Shown here one piece after another: positions 18,269 through 28,100 of a DNA stretch of 64,000 nt. Every line of letters begins with the position of its first letter. The stretch's first letter is position 1. The position numbers were made by a program, and so were the translations under genes. The stretch is from Longimicrobiales bacterium (lineage in GTDB: Bacteria; Gemmatimonadota; Gemmatimonadetes; Longimicrobiales; Gaopeijiaceae), in the NCBI GenBank assembly GCA_028823235.1, contig JAPKBW010000015.1, forward strand, positions 1 through 64,000. Reading direction: 5' to 3'. The notes beneath the pieces were generated by a model, which worked only from the letters and a program-made list of their open reading frames with translations, did no database searches and was not told where the DNA came from.

Positions 18269-19513
18269 TTACGCCTCCAGAGCTTGCTCCTGAGCGTGAA
18301 GCAGAAGGAGCGGCGAGACATCGTCCTCGATGGACTCTTTTGTGATCACGACTTTCCGTACGTCGCTGCGCGAAGGAATCTCGAACATGACGTCGCGCAT
18401 CGTTGTTTCGATGATTGAGCGAAGACCACGTGCACCGGTGCTCCGGTCGAGTGTCTTCTTCGCGATGGCTTGAATCGCTTCTGCGTCGAAGGTGAGGCCA
18501 ACGCCCTCCAGCTCGAACATCTTCTGGTATTGCTTCACGAGCGCGTTCTTCGGTTCCTGGAGAATCTTGGTGAGTGCCTCTTCGTCGAGCTCGTCGAGGT
18601 GTACGCTGACTGGCAGTCGTCCGACGATCTCAGGAATCAGCCCGTAGCGCTGCAGGTCTTCGGGCTCGACATATTGCATGAGCCCACCCTCGACGTCCCA
18701 GTCCTTCCGTTCTCCGGCTTCGGAATCAGCGAAGCCGATCGATTTCTTGCCGATGCGTGCCTCGATGATCTGTTCCATACCGTCGAAGGCACCACCGCAG
18801 ATGAACAGAATGTTGCGTGTGTTGATCTGGATGTATTCCTGCTGGGGGTGCTTTCGGCCACCCTGAGGAGGGACACTCGCGATCGTGCCCTCCAAGATCT
18901 TCAGAAGAGCCTGCTGAACACCTTCACCCGAAACGTCTCGCGTGATCGAGGGGTTCTCGGACTTCCGCGCAATCTTGTCGATTTCATCGATGTAGACGAT
19001 CCCGCGCTCGCACTCGGCGACGTTGAAGTCGGCCGCCTGCAGAAGTCGGACGAGAATGTTCTCGACGTCTTCACCTACGTACCCCGCCTCGGTGAGCGTG
19101 GTGGCGTCTGCGATGGTGAATGGGACGTGCAGTGTCCGCGCGAGCGTCTGAGCGAGAAGGGTCTTGCCGACACCTGTCGGTCCGACCAGCAGGATGTTGG
19201 CTTTGTCGATTTCTACGTCGTCGAGCACCCCCTGATGACTGACCCGGCGATAGTGATTGTACACCGCCACCGAGAGGGCCTTCTTCGCGGTCTCCTGTCC
19301 GATCACGTACTGGTCGAGCGTGGACTTGATCTCGGCCGGAGTGGGTGACGGGATAGTCTGTTCCTGAGCTTCCCGCTCCTCTTCCTCTGCGAGGATCTCG
19401 TTACAGAGCGAGATGCACTCGTTGCAAATGTAGACGTTCGGTCCGGAAATGAACTTCTTGACGCTTTCCTTGGACTTCCCACAGAAGCTGCAACGAAGAT
19501 GCTTGTCGGTCAT
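18269..19513 (-). CDS. clpX: ClpX, AAA+ unfoldase of the ClpXP protease
   Basis: Recognises degradation tags, unfolds substrates and passes them to ClpP. The 414-residue protein has the N-terminal C4 zinc domain ([11 protein letters not shown], then CNECISLC), Walker [13 protein letters not shown], the GYVGEDVEN pore loop, Walker [15 protein letters not shown], and the [16 protein letters not shown] sensor region. It lies 21 bases after clpP in a tig-clpP-clpX order that is conserved widely in bacteria. A terminator-like hairpin follows. Confidence 0.98.
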   Translation of the reverse strand: MTDKHLRCSFCGKSKESVKKFISGPNVYICNECISLCNEILAEEEEREAQEQTIPSPTPAEIKSTLDQYVIGQETAKKALSVAVYNHYRRVSHQGVLDDVEIDKANILLVGPTGVGKTLLAQTLARTLHVPFTIADATTLTEAGYVGEDVENILVRLLQAADFNVAECERGIVYIDEIDKIARKSENPSITRDVSGEGVQQALLKILEGTIASVPPQGGRKHPQQEYIQINTRNILFICGGAFDGMEQIIEARIGKKSIGFADSEAGERKDWDVEGGLMQYVEPEDLQRYGLIPEIVGRLPVSVHLDELDEEALTKILQEPKNALVKQYQKMFELEGVGLTFDAEAIQAIAKKTLDRSTGARGLRSIIETTMRDVMFEIPSRSDVRKVVITKESIEDDVSPLLLLHAQEQALEA

Positions 19514-19534
19514 ATCGACTCCCTAGTCTCCTGA

Positions 19535-20164
19535 CTACTCGGCATGATCCGAGTCAGCTGGTTTTCCTGCGGCCGGCTGAACAGGACCTTCGATCACCCG
19601 GTCGATCAGGCCGTACTCAACGGCCTGGTCCGGGCTCATGAACCGGTCGCGATCTACATCGCCCGCGACCCGCTCGATCGTTTGCCCCGTATGCTTGGCA
19701 ACAATACCATTCAATTTTTCGCGGATATGCAAGATTTCTTGTGCTTGGATCTCGATGTCTGAAGCCGTTCCGTGTGATCCGCCGGACGGCTGGTGGATCA
19801 TAATTCGGGAATTTGGCAGCGCATTTCGCTTGCCAGGTTCGCCCGCGGTGAGAAGAACCGCGGCCATGGAGGCAGCCATGCCGACGCAGAAGGTGGACAC
19901 CGGCGCCCGCAGGTGCTGCATGGTGTCGTAGATCGCGAGCCCGGCGTAGACGCTTCCGCCCGGCGAGTTGATGTACATAAAAATGTCTCGATCTGGATCT
20001 TCCGCATCGAGGAAGAGCAACTGGGCGAGGATGATGTTCGCCACGTTGTCGTCGATCCCGGTGCCGAGAAAGACGATCCGGTCCATGAGGAGCCGGCTGA
20101 AGATGTCGTAGCTGCGTTCGCCCCGGCTGGTGCGCTCTATAACATACGGTGGGTAGATCGCCAT
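19535..20164 (-). CDS. clpP: ClpP, serine peptidase subunit
   Basis: Tetradecameric peptidase that works with ClpX. The 209-residue sequence has the catalytic triad S99 ([11 protein letters not shown]), H124 ([10 protein letters not shown]) and D173 (DVDRDRFMS), plus [18 protein letters not shown]. The first ten residues may be removed as a short propeptide, as in other ClpP proteins. It sits 17 bases downstream of tig and 21 upstream of clpX, so it is probably one transcript with them. Confidence 0.98.
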   Translation of the reverse strand: MAIYPPYVIERTSRGERSYDIFSRLLMDRIVFLGTGIDDNVANIILAQLLFLDAEDPDRDIFMYINSPGGSVYAGLAIYDTMQHLRAPVSTFCVGMAASMAAVLLTAGEPGKRNALPNSRIMIHQPSGGSHGTASDIEIQAQEILHIREKLNGIVAKHTGQTIERVAGDVDRDRFMSPDQAVEYGLIDRVIEGPVQPAAGKPADSDHAE

Positions 20165-20181
20165 GTGGTTTGCTTGTCCTG

Positions 20182-21459
20182 TCAGGCTTCTGGTGCGTCG
20201 GTGATTTCGGACTGTCCCATCAGGAACCCGAACACAGCGTTCTCGGTCAGTTCCCGTTCCATCGTCTCGAGGCGGCCGGCTTTCTGCAATTCGGCATACA
20301 CCTTCGCCGGCTCGGTGTTGTTGGCCTCCGCGATCTCTTCGATACGTGCGTCAATATCGTCGTCACTCGCCTGCAGGCTCTGGATCTCCGCGAGTCGTTC
20401 GATCACGAGAATCCTCTTTACTGCACTTTCTGCTTCCGGACGGATCTGCTCCCGGAACTCTGCGATCTTCTCGGCATCGACGTTCTCCGGGTTCCCGATG
20501 ATCTGATCGGAGTAGCGAGTCACCATCGATCCCGGCACCTCAAACGGGTTCGCGTCGATCACGAAGTCGAGAAGTCGGCCACGCACTGCCGCGTCGGCCT
20601 GCTGGCCGGCTTCCTTCTCCATGTCCTCGCGGATTTTGGCCTTGAGTTCATCGATCGTCTCGAAATCACCGACCTGTTTCGCCAGTTCGTCGTCCAGGGC
20701 AGGAAGGTCCATCGCTCGGCGGGACTTCATAACAACACGGATTTTCTCCGAGTCCCCTCGCCGCTCCTCGTCCGGGAAATCCTCTGGGAACGAGATGTCG
20801 AAGTCGCCGGTTTTGCCCGGCTCAAGTGTCCGGATTGCGCCTTCGATATCAGGAATCGCATCTCCAGACCCGACCACGAGGTCGTAGTCCCGCCCCTCGT
20901 CAGCAGCTTCGCCGTCGTCGCCGAGGCGGGTGATGCTGACGGAGACCATGTCTTTTTCCTCCGGCACCCCTTCCTCCATCGGCTGCCAGACACCGTTCTG
21001 CTCCTGAATGCGCTCGAGAACTCCTTCGATCTGCTCGTCGGTGACCGGCTGTGACGGGCGTTCAACGACGAAACCACTCGTGTTGGACACGTCGAAGACT
21101 GGCTCGATGTCGAACGTGATCGCGAACGTCAGGTCTTCTTCAGGCTTGTATTGGAGGTCCTCGATCTCCCCTTCACTGATCGGCCGGAGTTCCTTGGCCG
21201 CCAGTGCTTCCTTGTAGGCCGCCCCGATCAGCTTGTCGAGGGCCTCCTGACGAAGGGATCCTCCGAAGCGGGACTCAATGACTTTCGTGGGCACGCGGCC
21301 CTTCCTGAAACCCTTCAGTCGGGCTTGGGAAGCGAGCCTGCTCGCGGCTTTGCGTTCTTCGGCCTGCACGATGACGGCGGGCACGGTCACGCTCATGCGG
21401 CGTCGCCATCCGTCATGTTCCTCAACGGATATCTGCAGGTTGGATGCGTCCAGATTCAT
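20182..21459 (-). CDS. tig: Trigger factor, ribosome-associated chaperone and prolyl isomerase
   Basis: Binds nascent chains at the ribosome exit. I place the start at ATG 21459 (425 residues). The longer in-frame start at 21543 would run into the tRNA gene. The ribosome-binding domain contains the signature [21 protein letters not shown]; a PPIase FKBP-like domain (about 155-245) and a helical C-terminal chaperone domain follow. It leads the tig-clpP-clpX cluster and its start lies 44 bases after the tRNA-Leu 3' end, so co-transcription with the tRNA is possible. Confidence 0.95.
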   Translation of the reverse strand: MNLDASNLQISVEEHDGWRRRMSVTVPAVIVQAEERKAASRLASQARLKGFRKGRVPTKVIESRFGGSLRQEALDKLIGAAYKEALAAKELRPISEGEIEDLQYKPEEDLTFAITFDIEPVFDVSNTSGFVVERPSQPVTDEQIEGVLERIQEQNGVWQPMEEGVPEEKDMVSVSITRLGDDGEAADEGRDYDLVVGSGDAIPDIEGAIRTLEPGKTGDFDISFPEDFPDEERRGDSEKIRVVMKSRRAMDLPALDDELAKQVGDFETIDELKAKIREDMEKEAGQQADAAVRGRLLDFVIDANPFEVPGSMVTRYSDQIIGNPENVDAEKIAEFREQIRPEAESAVKRILVIERLAEIQSLQASDDDIDARIEEIAEANNTEPAKVYAELQKAGRLETMERELTENAVFGFLMGQSEITDAPEA

Positions 21460-21503
21460 ACGGTCACGCGGTCGTTGTGTACTTGAAAGGAGATGGTGCA
21501 AAG

Positions 21504-21586
21504 TGCGAAAGGGGGGACTCGAACCCCCACGGCACGAGGCCACGGGATCCTAAATCCCGCGCGTCTACCAATTCCGCCACTTTCGC
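21504..21586 (-). tRNA. tRNA-Leu (anticodon UAG)
   Basis: On the minus strand the cloverleaf is complete: acceptor GCGAAAG paired with CTTTCGC, D-arm with AATTGGTAGA, anticodon stem CGGGA/TCCCG around loop TTTAGGA (anticodon TAG), a long class II variable arm (TGGCCTCGTGCCG) and T-arm GGGGG-TTCGAGT-CCCCC. Discriminator A is at 21504. CCA is not encoded. The long variable arm and the discriminator A are leucine hallmarks. TATATC about 12-20 bases upstream could be its -10 box. Confidence 0.96.
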
Positions 21587-21709
21587 GCTTGAGAAAGATA
21601 TACCCGTGCGGTAGGGGGATGAAGCATGGAGCGCCGAACCCGTTGGTCCAGCGCCCCATATCGTCCTTACTCAGGCCCCGCGAACCGGCCTGGATCTAAC
21701 GCATGGCCG

Positions 21710-23275
21710 CTAGGGCATACGGACGTTCACGACTCTCTCTTCGCCGACTCTGTCTAGGAAGTGGAGCGAGATAATCTGACCAGTCTCGATGCCATCGAGT
21801 GCCGCCCGAACGTCGGAAGGCAACTGAATATGTTGATCGTTGATCTGGATCAGTTTCGTGCCCCGGTAGGCGGCGACCCCCCGTCGCTCCGCCGCGCTCC
21901 CGCGCGCCACGTCGGTGAGGATGACACCGTTTGGGTCATCCCACGCTTCCGCGGCGCCGCTTCCATCCAGAGCCTCGACCTGGATTCCAAGACGCTCCTC
22001 GGCATTCCCGGGTGTGGCCACGACTACCGTCGGGATATTGTTGATCGGAGCTTCACCCAGCAGGACGTCGACTTCGGTGCGCTGCATATTCCGGTAGATC
22101 GTCAGCACCACCCGATCACCCGGCCGGCGCTCGGCGATCTCGGCCTGTAGCTCAGACACATATCCAACGGGCTGTCCGTCGAGCCCGACGATAACATCTT
22201 CCGGCTCGAGGACTCCGATCGACGGTCCCTCGGGAACTCCCTGCACGAGGATGCCCGAGACCGAGGGGAGTCCATAGATTTCAGCGTCCTCTGACTCGAC
22301 GTCCTCAATCTGGACGCCGATGCGGGGCCGTCGCACATGTCCATACTCAACCAGATCTTCCATAACCCGGCGCGCCAGGTTGATCGGGATGGCGAATCCG
22401 TACCCTTGATAGACTCCGGTCGTCGATGCGATCGCAGAATTTATGCCCACGACCTGACCGCGCAGGTTCACCATCGGACCACCGGAGTTCCCGGGGTTGA
22501 TGACCGCGTCGGTCTGGATGAAGTCCTCGATCGCGTACCCGGAGAGGGATCGATCGAATCGCGGATCGTTGAAGATGTCCTGCTGGAGGAGCCGCAGTCC
22601 GCGACCGCGTGCGCTGATGATTCCAGCGGTCACGGTGAAGTCGAGCTGGGTGGATGCACCGAAGCCCGGGTTCCCGATCGCTAGGATCCACTCGCCGACC
22701 TTGATCTGATCTGAATTCCCGAAGGCCATTGTCGGCAAATTCTCATCGACGTCGACCTTGATGACTGCGACATCGGTGAATGGGTCCGCGCCGACGATCC
22801 GGGCAGGGAAGTAGCGACGGTCGGGGAAATACACCCGCACGTCGGTCGATCCCTCGACCACATGGTTGTTCGTAAGAATATACCCGTCGTTCGAGACGAT
22901 GAACCCGCTACCGCCAGAAATCGCCGACCGCGGAGGTTCAGCCTCACCTTGGTTCTGCTCATCGAAGAACTGGCGGAACTGCTCAGGTACTTCTTCGCGA
23001 CTCCTCGGCTGGACGGTCCGCCTGCTTTCGATTCGGACCACCGCTGGCGTGACCGCGTCGGCCAAGTTCGTGAAGGCGTCACTGAGATCGAGCGCCGGCT
23101 GAACGGCAGACGCAGGCACCTGGACTTCCGCGGCGATTGAGGGCATCGCATGCGATGCGCTCGTCCACCCCAGCCCGCTCGCAACGCCGACCGCGAGGAG
23201 ACCCACCGTCGCCGCGACGATGACAACTCGGGACTTGGCCTTCAGAGGGTCATACATCGACTTCTTCTCCGTCAT
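21710..23275 (-). CDS. Deg/HtrA-family periplasmic serine protease with two PDZ domains
   Basis: Envelope quality-control protease. The 521-residue protein has an N-terminal signal anchor (about residues 15-36), a trypsin-like domain with catalytic His (LTNNHVVEG), Asp (DPFTDVAVIKVD) and Ser (NPGNSGGPMVN), then two PDZ domains (about residues 315-405 with GLDGQPVGYVSELQ, and about 425-515 with RGVAAYRGTKLIQIND). Architecture equals DegP/DegQ, but the exact orthologue cannot be fixed. A second ATG six codons in (MYDPLK) is an alternative start. It lies downstream of dnaK with its own hairpin-bordered gap. Confidence 0.94.
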   Translation of the reverse strand: MTEKKSMYDPLKAKSRVVIVAATVGLLAVGVASGLGWTSASHAMPSIAAEVQVPASAVQPALDLSDAFTNLADAVTPAVVRIESRRTVQPRSREEVPEQFRQFFDEQNQGEAEPPRSAISGGSGFIVSNDGYILTNNHVVEGSTDVRVYFPDRRYFPARIVGADPFTDVAVIKVDVDENLPTMAFGNSDQIKVGEWILAIGNPGFGASTQLDFTVTAGIISARGRGLRLLQQDIFNDPRFDRSLSGYAIEDFIQTDAVINPGNSGGPMVNLRGQVVGINSAIASTTGVYQGYGFAIPINLARRVMEDLVEYGHVRRPRIGVQIEDVESEDAEIYGLPSVSGILVQGVPEGPSIGVLEPEDVIVGLDGQPVGYVSELQAEIAERRPGDRVVLTIYRNMQRTEVDVLLGEAPINNIPTVVVATPGNAEERLGIQVEALDGSGAAEAWDDPNGVILTDVARGSAAERRGVAAYRGTKLIQINDQHIQLPSDVRAALDGIETGQIISLHFLDRVGEERVVNVRMP

Positions 23276-23391
23276 CTATGCGCTCGGAACCGCATCTGGC
23301 GGCCGCCGACCATGGTCCAGGATACACGAGAAGGTCCGACTCCGGTCCGGCCTTCTCTTCTACCATACTACACCTGTCTTGGACAGCGATA

Positions 23392-23421
23392 CGGAGTCGG
23401 TGAGTTGCCCCACCGACTCCG
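23392..23421 (-). terminator. Strong hairpin after dnaK, no U-tract
   Basis: CGGAGTCGGTG (23392-23402) and CACCGACTCCG (23411-23421) form a perfect 11-bp stem with an 8-base loop, 13 bases past the dnaK stop. On the minus strand it is followed by TATCGCTG, so there is no U-tract. Very stable and well placed for transcript 3'-end formation or protection. Confidence 0.6.
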
Positions 23422-23434
23422 CCGCCCATCCGTT

Positions 23435-25381
23435 CTACTTCTCTTCGTCGACGATCTCGTAGTCCGCTTCGACCACGTCTTCATCATCGGAAGGAGCTGC
23501 ATCGTCCGCGACCTCGGCCTCCTGGTCGTCGAACTCCGCTCCAGCTTCGTCAGCGCCCTCTTCCGCAGACTCCGCGGCCTGGGACTGATACATCTCCTGT
23601 CCCGCCGCGCTGAACGCCTGCATCAGTTCATCACGCGCTGTGTTGATTACTTCTAGGTCGTCGCCCTTCAATGCTTCCTTGGCGGCGGTCGTCGCCTCAT
23701 CGAGGCGGGACTTCGCCTCTTCCCCGACCATCTCGCCCCACTCGGCGCTGTCCTTCTCTACCTGGTACACGAGTGAGTCGAGCTGATTGCGAGACTCGAC
23801 CTTGGAGCGACGCTCCTCGTCCTCCGCCGCGTTTGCCTCGGCTTCCTTCACCATGTCGTCGATCTCGGTGTCGGACAGGCCACTCGATGCCTCGATGCGG
23901 ATCTTCTGTTCCTTGCCCGTCGTCTTGTCGAGCGCGGACACCTGCAGGATTCCGTTCGCGTCGATATCGAAGGTCACCTCTACCTGAGGCAGGCCGCGGT
24001 GTGCCGGTGGAATGCCGGTGAGCTGGAACTTGCCGATGGTCTTGTTGTCCATCGCCATCTTCCGCTCACCCTGGAGCACGTGGATCTCGACCGTGGTCTG
24101 GTTGTCCTCAGCCGTCGAGAACACTTCAGCTTTCTTGGTCGGAATCGTGGTGTTTCGCTCGATCAGCGGTGTCATGACCCCGCCCAGCGTTTCAATGCCG
24201 AGGGATAGAGGTGTGACGTCGAGAAGTAGGACGTCCGTTACCTCACCGGCAAGCACCCCACCTTGGATCGCCGCACCGACGGCCACGACCTCGTCCGGGT
24301 TCACGCCCCGGTGAGGATCCTTGCCGAAGAACTCCTTCACGATTTCCTGAACCTTGGGGATCCGGGTCGAGCCACCGACGAGAATGACCTCGTCGATGTC
24401 GTCGGTCGTCAGCCCAGCGTCCTTCAACGCAGCTGCCATCGGAGGAATCGTCCGCTGGTTCAAGCTCTCCACTAGCTGCTCGAATTTGGCCCTTGTGAGG
24501 CTGTAGTTCAGGTGCTTCGGACCGTCCTGAGTGGCAGTGATGAACGGCAGATTGATGTCGGACGACATCGTCGTCGACAGCTCCATCTTGGCCTTTTCTC
24601 CGGCCTCCTTGAGGCGCTGGAGTGCCATGGAATCCGTGGAAAGGTCGATGCCCTGATCTTTCTTGAATTCTTCGACAAGCCAGTTGATGATGCGCTGGTC
24701 GTAGTCATCTCCACCAAGGTGGGTGTCACCATTCGTCGACTTGACCTCGAAGACACCGTCTCCGAGCTCGAGAATCGAGATGTCGTAGGTACCACCACCG
24801 AGATCGAATACCGCGATCTTTTCTTCCTTCTTTCGCTCTAGGCCGTATGCCAGCGCTGCAGCCGTCGGTTCGTTGATGATCCGAAGCACTTCGAGGCCCG
24901 CAATCTTGCCGGCGTCCGTGGTCGCCTGACGCTGAGCATCGTTGAAGTAAGCGGGGACGGTGATGACAGCCTGGTTCACCTCGGTGCCCAGGTAGTCTTC
25001 AGCGGTCTGCCGCATCTTTTGGAGAATCATCGCACTGATCTCCGGCGGCGTGTACGACTCGTCCGCGTTGGGGATCTTCACCGTGACACGATCTTTCGCG
25101 CCCCGCGTCACGTCGTAAGGGACGAGCTTCTCTTCCTCACCTACTTCGTCGTGACGACGGCCCATGAACCGCTTGATGGAGAACACGGTGTTCTCCGGGT
25201 TCGTGATCGCCTGACGGCGGGCCACCTGGCCCACGAGCCGTTCCCCATCTTTGGTGAACGCGACCACTGAGGGGGTCGTGCGTCCGCCTTCTGCATTGGG
25301 GATCACGACGGGCTCACCACCCTCCATGACCGCGACCACTGAGTTCGAGGTTCCGAGGTCGATGCCGATGACTTTACCCAT
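23435..25381 (-). CDS. dnaK: DnaK (Hsp70) chaperone
   Basis: Central ATP-dependent chaperone. I start at ATG 25381 (648 residues) because the protein then begins [21 protein letters not shown] and a GAGGAGA ribosome site lies just upstream; an 80-residue in-frame upstream extension has no family similarity. The nucleotide-binding domain shows [33 protein letters not shown] and [14 protein letters not shown]; the substrate domain follows and the tail is acidic (ending DYEIVDEEK). dnaJ and grpE are not adjacent. No CIRCE element is seen upstream. Confidence 0.98.
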   Translation of the reverse strand: MGKVIGIDLGTSNSVVAVMEGGEPVVIPNAEGGRTTPSVVAFTKDGERLVGQVARRQAITNPENTVFSIKRFMGRRHDEVGEEEKLVPYDVTRGAKDRVTVKIPNADESYTPPEISAMILQKMRQTAEDYLGTEVNQAVITVPAYFNDAQRQATTDAGKIAGLEVLRIINEPTAAALAYGLERKKEEKIAVFDLGGGTYDISILELGDGVFEVKSTNGDTHLGGDDYDQRIINWLVEEFKKDQGIDLSTDSMALQRLKEAGEKAKMELSTTMSSDINLPFITATQDGPKHLNYSLTRAKFEQLVESLNQRTIPPMAAALKDAGLTTDDIDEVILVGGSTRIPKVQEIVKEFFGKDPHRGVNPDEVVAVGAAIQGGVLAGEVTDVLLLDVTPLSLGIETLGGVMTPLIERNTTIPTKKAEVFSTAEDNQTTVEIHVLQGERKMAMDNKTIGKFQLTGIPPAHRGLPQVEVTFDIDANGILQVSALDKTTGKEQKIRIEASSGLSDTEIDDMVKEAEANAAEDEERRSKVESRNQLDSLVYQVEKDSAEWGEMVGEEAKSRLDEATTAAKEALKGDDLEVINTARDELMQAFSAAGQEMYQSQAAESAEEGADEAGAEFDDQEAEVADDAAPSDDEDVVEADYEIVDEEK

Positions 25382-25404
25382 GCTCTCCTCTTCATGTTGA
25401 TGTG

Positions 25405-25433
25405 TTTGTATGTACTGGGCACGAGAAGTGCAA
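25405..25433 (-). promoter_or_regulatory. Candidate dnaK promoter
   Basis: On the minus strand TTGCAC (25428-25433) and TACAAA (25405-25410) are 17 bases apart, about 25 bases upstream of the dnaK start. The match is moderate (3/6 and 4/6). I see neither CIRCE nor a clear sigma32-type box. Confidence 0.35.
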
Positions 25434-25600
25434 AGGTTATGCCCGTAATAGAGGGGGAGAAGCCGCCGGATTGGCGCGTTTCGTGGTCCGCGCCTGTCAC
25501 AATGGCAGTCATTCTGTCGTGACACATGATCGGGCGATACTTTTCCGCGCTCTTCCGACCCTCGTCCCCACTTTTTCCGCTTCCTCGCGCGTACCGGCCG

Positions 25601-25879
25601 ATGTTTCCGCTCCGAGATCACAATCCGACTGAGATCTTCCCGATCTTCACGATCGTGATCGGCCTCCTGACGGTGGCCGCGTGGATTCTGGTCCAGTGTT
25701 TAGCAACCACAAGCTGGTGGCGGCGAAGAGGGACGGCGTGGTATTGGCCCGGGAGGATCTTGATCACAACGGCTGGTGGTGACCTGGTCCGCGTTTGCCT
25801 CCGAGCCTGGTTCGAGGCAATGTCCGGCGCGAGACGCTGGCCTGCGTCTCATCGGACCTCGGGTCCAGTGCCTGACTAG
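25601..25879 (+). pseudogene. N-terminal remnant of a rhomboid-family intramembrane protease
   Basis: From ATG 25601 the frame reads [20 protein letters not shown], then [12 protein letters not shown]. This is the typical rhomboid N terminus (M-x-P-L-R-D-x-N-P-T) running into the first transmembrane helix. After about residue 32 similarity stops; the remaining 60 residues (Trp/Arg-rich) look non-coding and the catalytic GxSG and His regions are absent. An alternative frame over 25686-25778 reads [15 protein letters not shown] and then AREDLDHNGWW, which looks protein-like but is unidentified. The whole 25382-25904 gap otherwise contains only the dnaK promoter region. I read it as a decayed or internally deleted gene. 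Confidence 0.55.
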
Positions 25880-25904
25880 TTGAGAGCTCAACCGAGTACC
25901 TGAC

Positions 25905-27272
25905 ATGATTGCCGTCGACATGCTGGCGTCCTTGCCCCAGATCGCGGTCCCGGATGCGGCTCTTGGAACACCGATTGTGGATCGCCTCCGGTCCGTGCTT
26001 GGACTCTTCGTGCTGGGAGGAATCGCGTGGGCGCTGAGCACGAACCGGTCCGCGATCCAGTGGCGATTAATCGGGTGGGGCGTTGCACTTCAGATCCTGT
26101 TCGCGCTTTTCATTCTCAAGACCGCGCTCGGCGAGTCGATCTTCGACGTAGCGGGCGGGCTGGTCGTGGGACTCCTGGGCTTTACGCTGAACGGAGCTGA
26201 ATTCGTCTTCGGCAACCTTGTCTATGACACCGTACCGGTCGGCATTATTGGTCAAGGCGGATTCGCTGCGATACCGAATCAGGTGGTGCGCACCGGAGCA
26301 ACGTTCGCATTTTTCGTGCTGCCGACGATCATCTTTTTTTCTGCACTGATGACTGTACTCTATCACCTCGGAATCATGCAGGTCATCGTCCGTGGCTTCG
26401 CCTTCGTGATGCAACGGACCATGGGCACATCTGGCGCCGAGACCTTATCCGCGGCCGGGAATGTCTTTGTGGGTCAGACGGAGGCACCACTTCTCATCAA
26501 GCCCTTCATCGCGAAGATGACTCAGTCGGAGTTGATGGCGTTGATGACCGGCGGTTTTGCGACCGTCGCCGGTGGGGTGCTCGCCGCCTACGTGGGGATG
26601 TTGGTCACCTACTTCCCCGATATTGCAGGACACATGATTGCCGCGTCGGTGATGTCGGCACCGGCTGCCCTGGTCGTTGCAAAATTGATGGTGCCAGAGA
26701 CTGAAGAATCCGAGACGTCAGGATCTCTCGATATCGTCGTCGAGACGCCTGACGTGAACGTGATCGATGCCGCGGCGCGCGGTGCCTCGGAAGGGTTGCA
26801 TCTGGCTCTGAATGTCGGTGCGATGTTGCTGGCCTTTGTAGCCCTGATCTACATGTGCAACGGCATGCTCGGCTGGGCCGGATCGCTGGTTGGCCTGACG
26901 GATTTGACTCTCGAGAAGATCCTCGGACTGGTCCTCGCGCCCCTCGCCTGGCTGATGGGTGTGCCATGGGCTGATGCCTCGACTGTAGCGTCACTCATGG
27001 GCGTGAAGACGGTGCTGAATGAGTTCATCGCCTATCTGCAACTGGCGGGCACCTTGAGTGGAGATCATTCACTACAGCCACGATCGATCATCATCGCGAC
27101 GTATGCCCTTTCCGGCTTTGCCAATTTCGGCTCGATCGCCGTGCAGATTGGGGGGATTGGTGGCATTGCCCCTGAGCGCAGGCATGACCTCAGCAGGCTC
27201 GGTCTCCGAGCCATGGTCGGTGGCTCTCTCGCAGCCTTCATGACTGCGACGGTGGCCGGGATGATCCTCTGA
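25905..27272 (+). CDS. nupC: Concentrative nucleoside transporter (CNT/NupC family)
   Basis: Ion-coupled nucleoside uptake across the inner membrane. The 455-residue protein is strongly hydrophobic with about ten predicted membrane segments. It carries the CNT motif GQTEAPLLIKPFIAKMTQSE and the C-terminal GFANFGSIAVQIGGIGG, both close to the substrate and cation sites of the family. punA begins one base after its stop, so uptake and phosphorolysis of purine nucleosides are coupled in one unit, a sensible salvage module. Confidence 0.93.
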   Translation: MIAVDMLASLPQIAVPDAALGTPIVDRLRSVLGLFVLGGIAWALSTNRSAIQWRLIGWGVALQILFALFILKTALGESIFDVAGGLVVGLLGFTLNGAEFVFGNLVYDTVPVGIIGQGGFAAIPNQVVRTGATFAFFVLPTIIFFSALMTVLYHLGIMQVIVRGFAFVMQRTMGTSGAETLSAAGNVFVGQTEAPLLIKPFIAKMTQSELMALMTGGFATVAGGVLAAYVGMLVTYFPDIAGHMIAASVMSAPAALVVAKLMVPETEESETSGSLDIVVETPDVNVIDAAARGASEGLHLALNVGAMLLAFVALIYMCNGMLGWAGSLVGLTDLTLEKILGLVLAPLAWLMGVPWADASTVASLMGVKTVLNEFIAYLQLAGTLSGDHSLQPRSIIIATYALSGFANFGSIAVQIGGIGGIAPERRHDLSRLGLRAMVGGSLAAFMTATVAGMIL

Positions 27273-27273
27273 C

Positions 27274-28089
27274 GTGACTGGGGTGTTTGACGCCAACCGG
27301 GCTGCGGATTTCATGCGGTCCCGACAAGTGGGCAGTCCTTCTGCAGCGGTTGTTCTGGGATCTGGACTCGCTGAACTGGAGCAGATGCTCGAAGCGTCTG
27401 CCGTCGTGCGCATGGATGAGTTGCCAGGTCTGCCTTCGACCACGGTCCAGGGCCACGGCGGGCGGTTCGTCTTCGGTCGCGTTGGATCGAGAGAGGTGCT
27501 GCTCCAGGGGGGGCGGTACCACGCGTATGAAGGGCACCCGAACCGAATCTTAACCGCCCCCATGCGCGTCCTCGCCGCCCTCGGGGTCGAGGTCGTGATC
27601 ATGACAAACGCCGCCGGAGGCCTCAGGTCAGACCTTCGGCGTGGCGATTTGGTTCTCTTGGAGGACCAAGTCAATTTCTCGTTTCGGGCACCTCTCGCAG
27701 GACCGGTGGAGGGTTTCGAAGATCGATTCCCCGATATGAGCGCCCCCTACGATCTAGAACTTCAGGGCATTGCTACCGGAGCGGCCATGTCCCTTGGGAT
27801 TCCACTGTCTCGCGGGACTTACGCCGGCGTGCTTGGCCCTGCCTACGAGACTCGGGCGGAGGTGGGTATGCTTCGAGAGTTGGGTGGCGACGTCGTCGGG
27901 ATGTCTACCGCTCCGGAGGTCATTGCCGCCCGGGCAGCCGGGCTGCGGGTGCTGGGTCTTTCTCTGGTCACGAACCGTGCGACGGGCCTGGGGGAAGCGC
28001 GCATCGCCCATTCCGACGTTCTGGAACAGGGAGCTCAGGCCGGGGCTCGATTGTCGCGGTTGGTCCTCGAGATTCTTCGGACGATCTGA
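27274..28089 (+). CDS. punA: Purine nucleoside phosphorylase
   Basis: Cleaves purine nucleosides with phosphate to base and ribose-1-phosphate. The 271-residue protein starts at GTG and has VVLGSGLAEL (phosphate loop), GRYHAYEGHP, MTNAAGGLRSDLRRGDLVLL, GVLGPAYETRAEVGMLRELGGDVVGMSTAPEVI (substrate-binding Glu and Met) and LSLVTNRATG, in which the family's usual base-specifying Asn is kept. These are trimeric PNP signatures, not the hexameric DeoD type. It converges with thiD across 11 bases. Confidence 0.95.
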   Translation: MTGVFDANRAADFMRSRQVGSPSAAVVLGSGLAELEQMLEASAVVRMDELPGLPSTTVQGHGGRFVFGRVGSREVLLQGGRYHAYEGHPNRILTAPMRVLAALGVEVVIMTNAAGGLRSDLRRGDLVLLEDQVNFSFRAPLAGPVEGFEDRFPDMSAPYDLELQGIATGAAMSLGIPLSRGTYAGVLGPAYETRAEVGMLRELGGDVVGMSTAPEVIAARAAGLRVLGLSLVTNRATGLGEARIAHSDVLEQGAQAGARLSRLVLEILRTI

Positions 28090-28100
28090 GTGTCGTCGAC

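Noticed and set aside
20149-21054. A 301-codon plus-strand frame over tig and clpP
   Set aside because: Antisense to trigger factor; no ribosome site and no family similarity.
21460-21543. N-terminal extension of tig
   Set aside because: It runs through the tRNA-Leu gene, so it cannot be translated as part of tig.
25382-25470. CIRCE element upstream of dnaK
   Set aside because: No TTAGCACTC-type inverted repeat is present; only a short GCAC/GTGC match is seen.
25382-25621. 80-residue extension of dnaK
   Set aside because: The Hsp70 N terminus starts at ATG 25381 with a ribosome site; the upstream part is arginine-rich noise and covers the promoter candidate.
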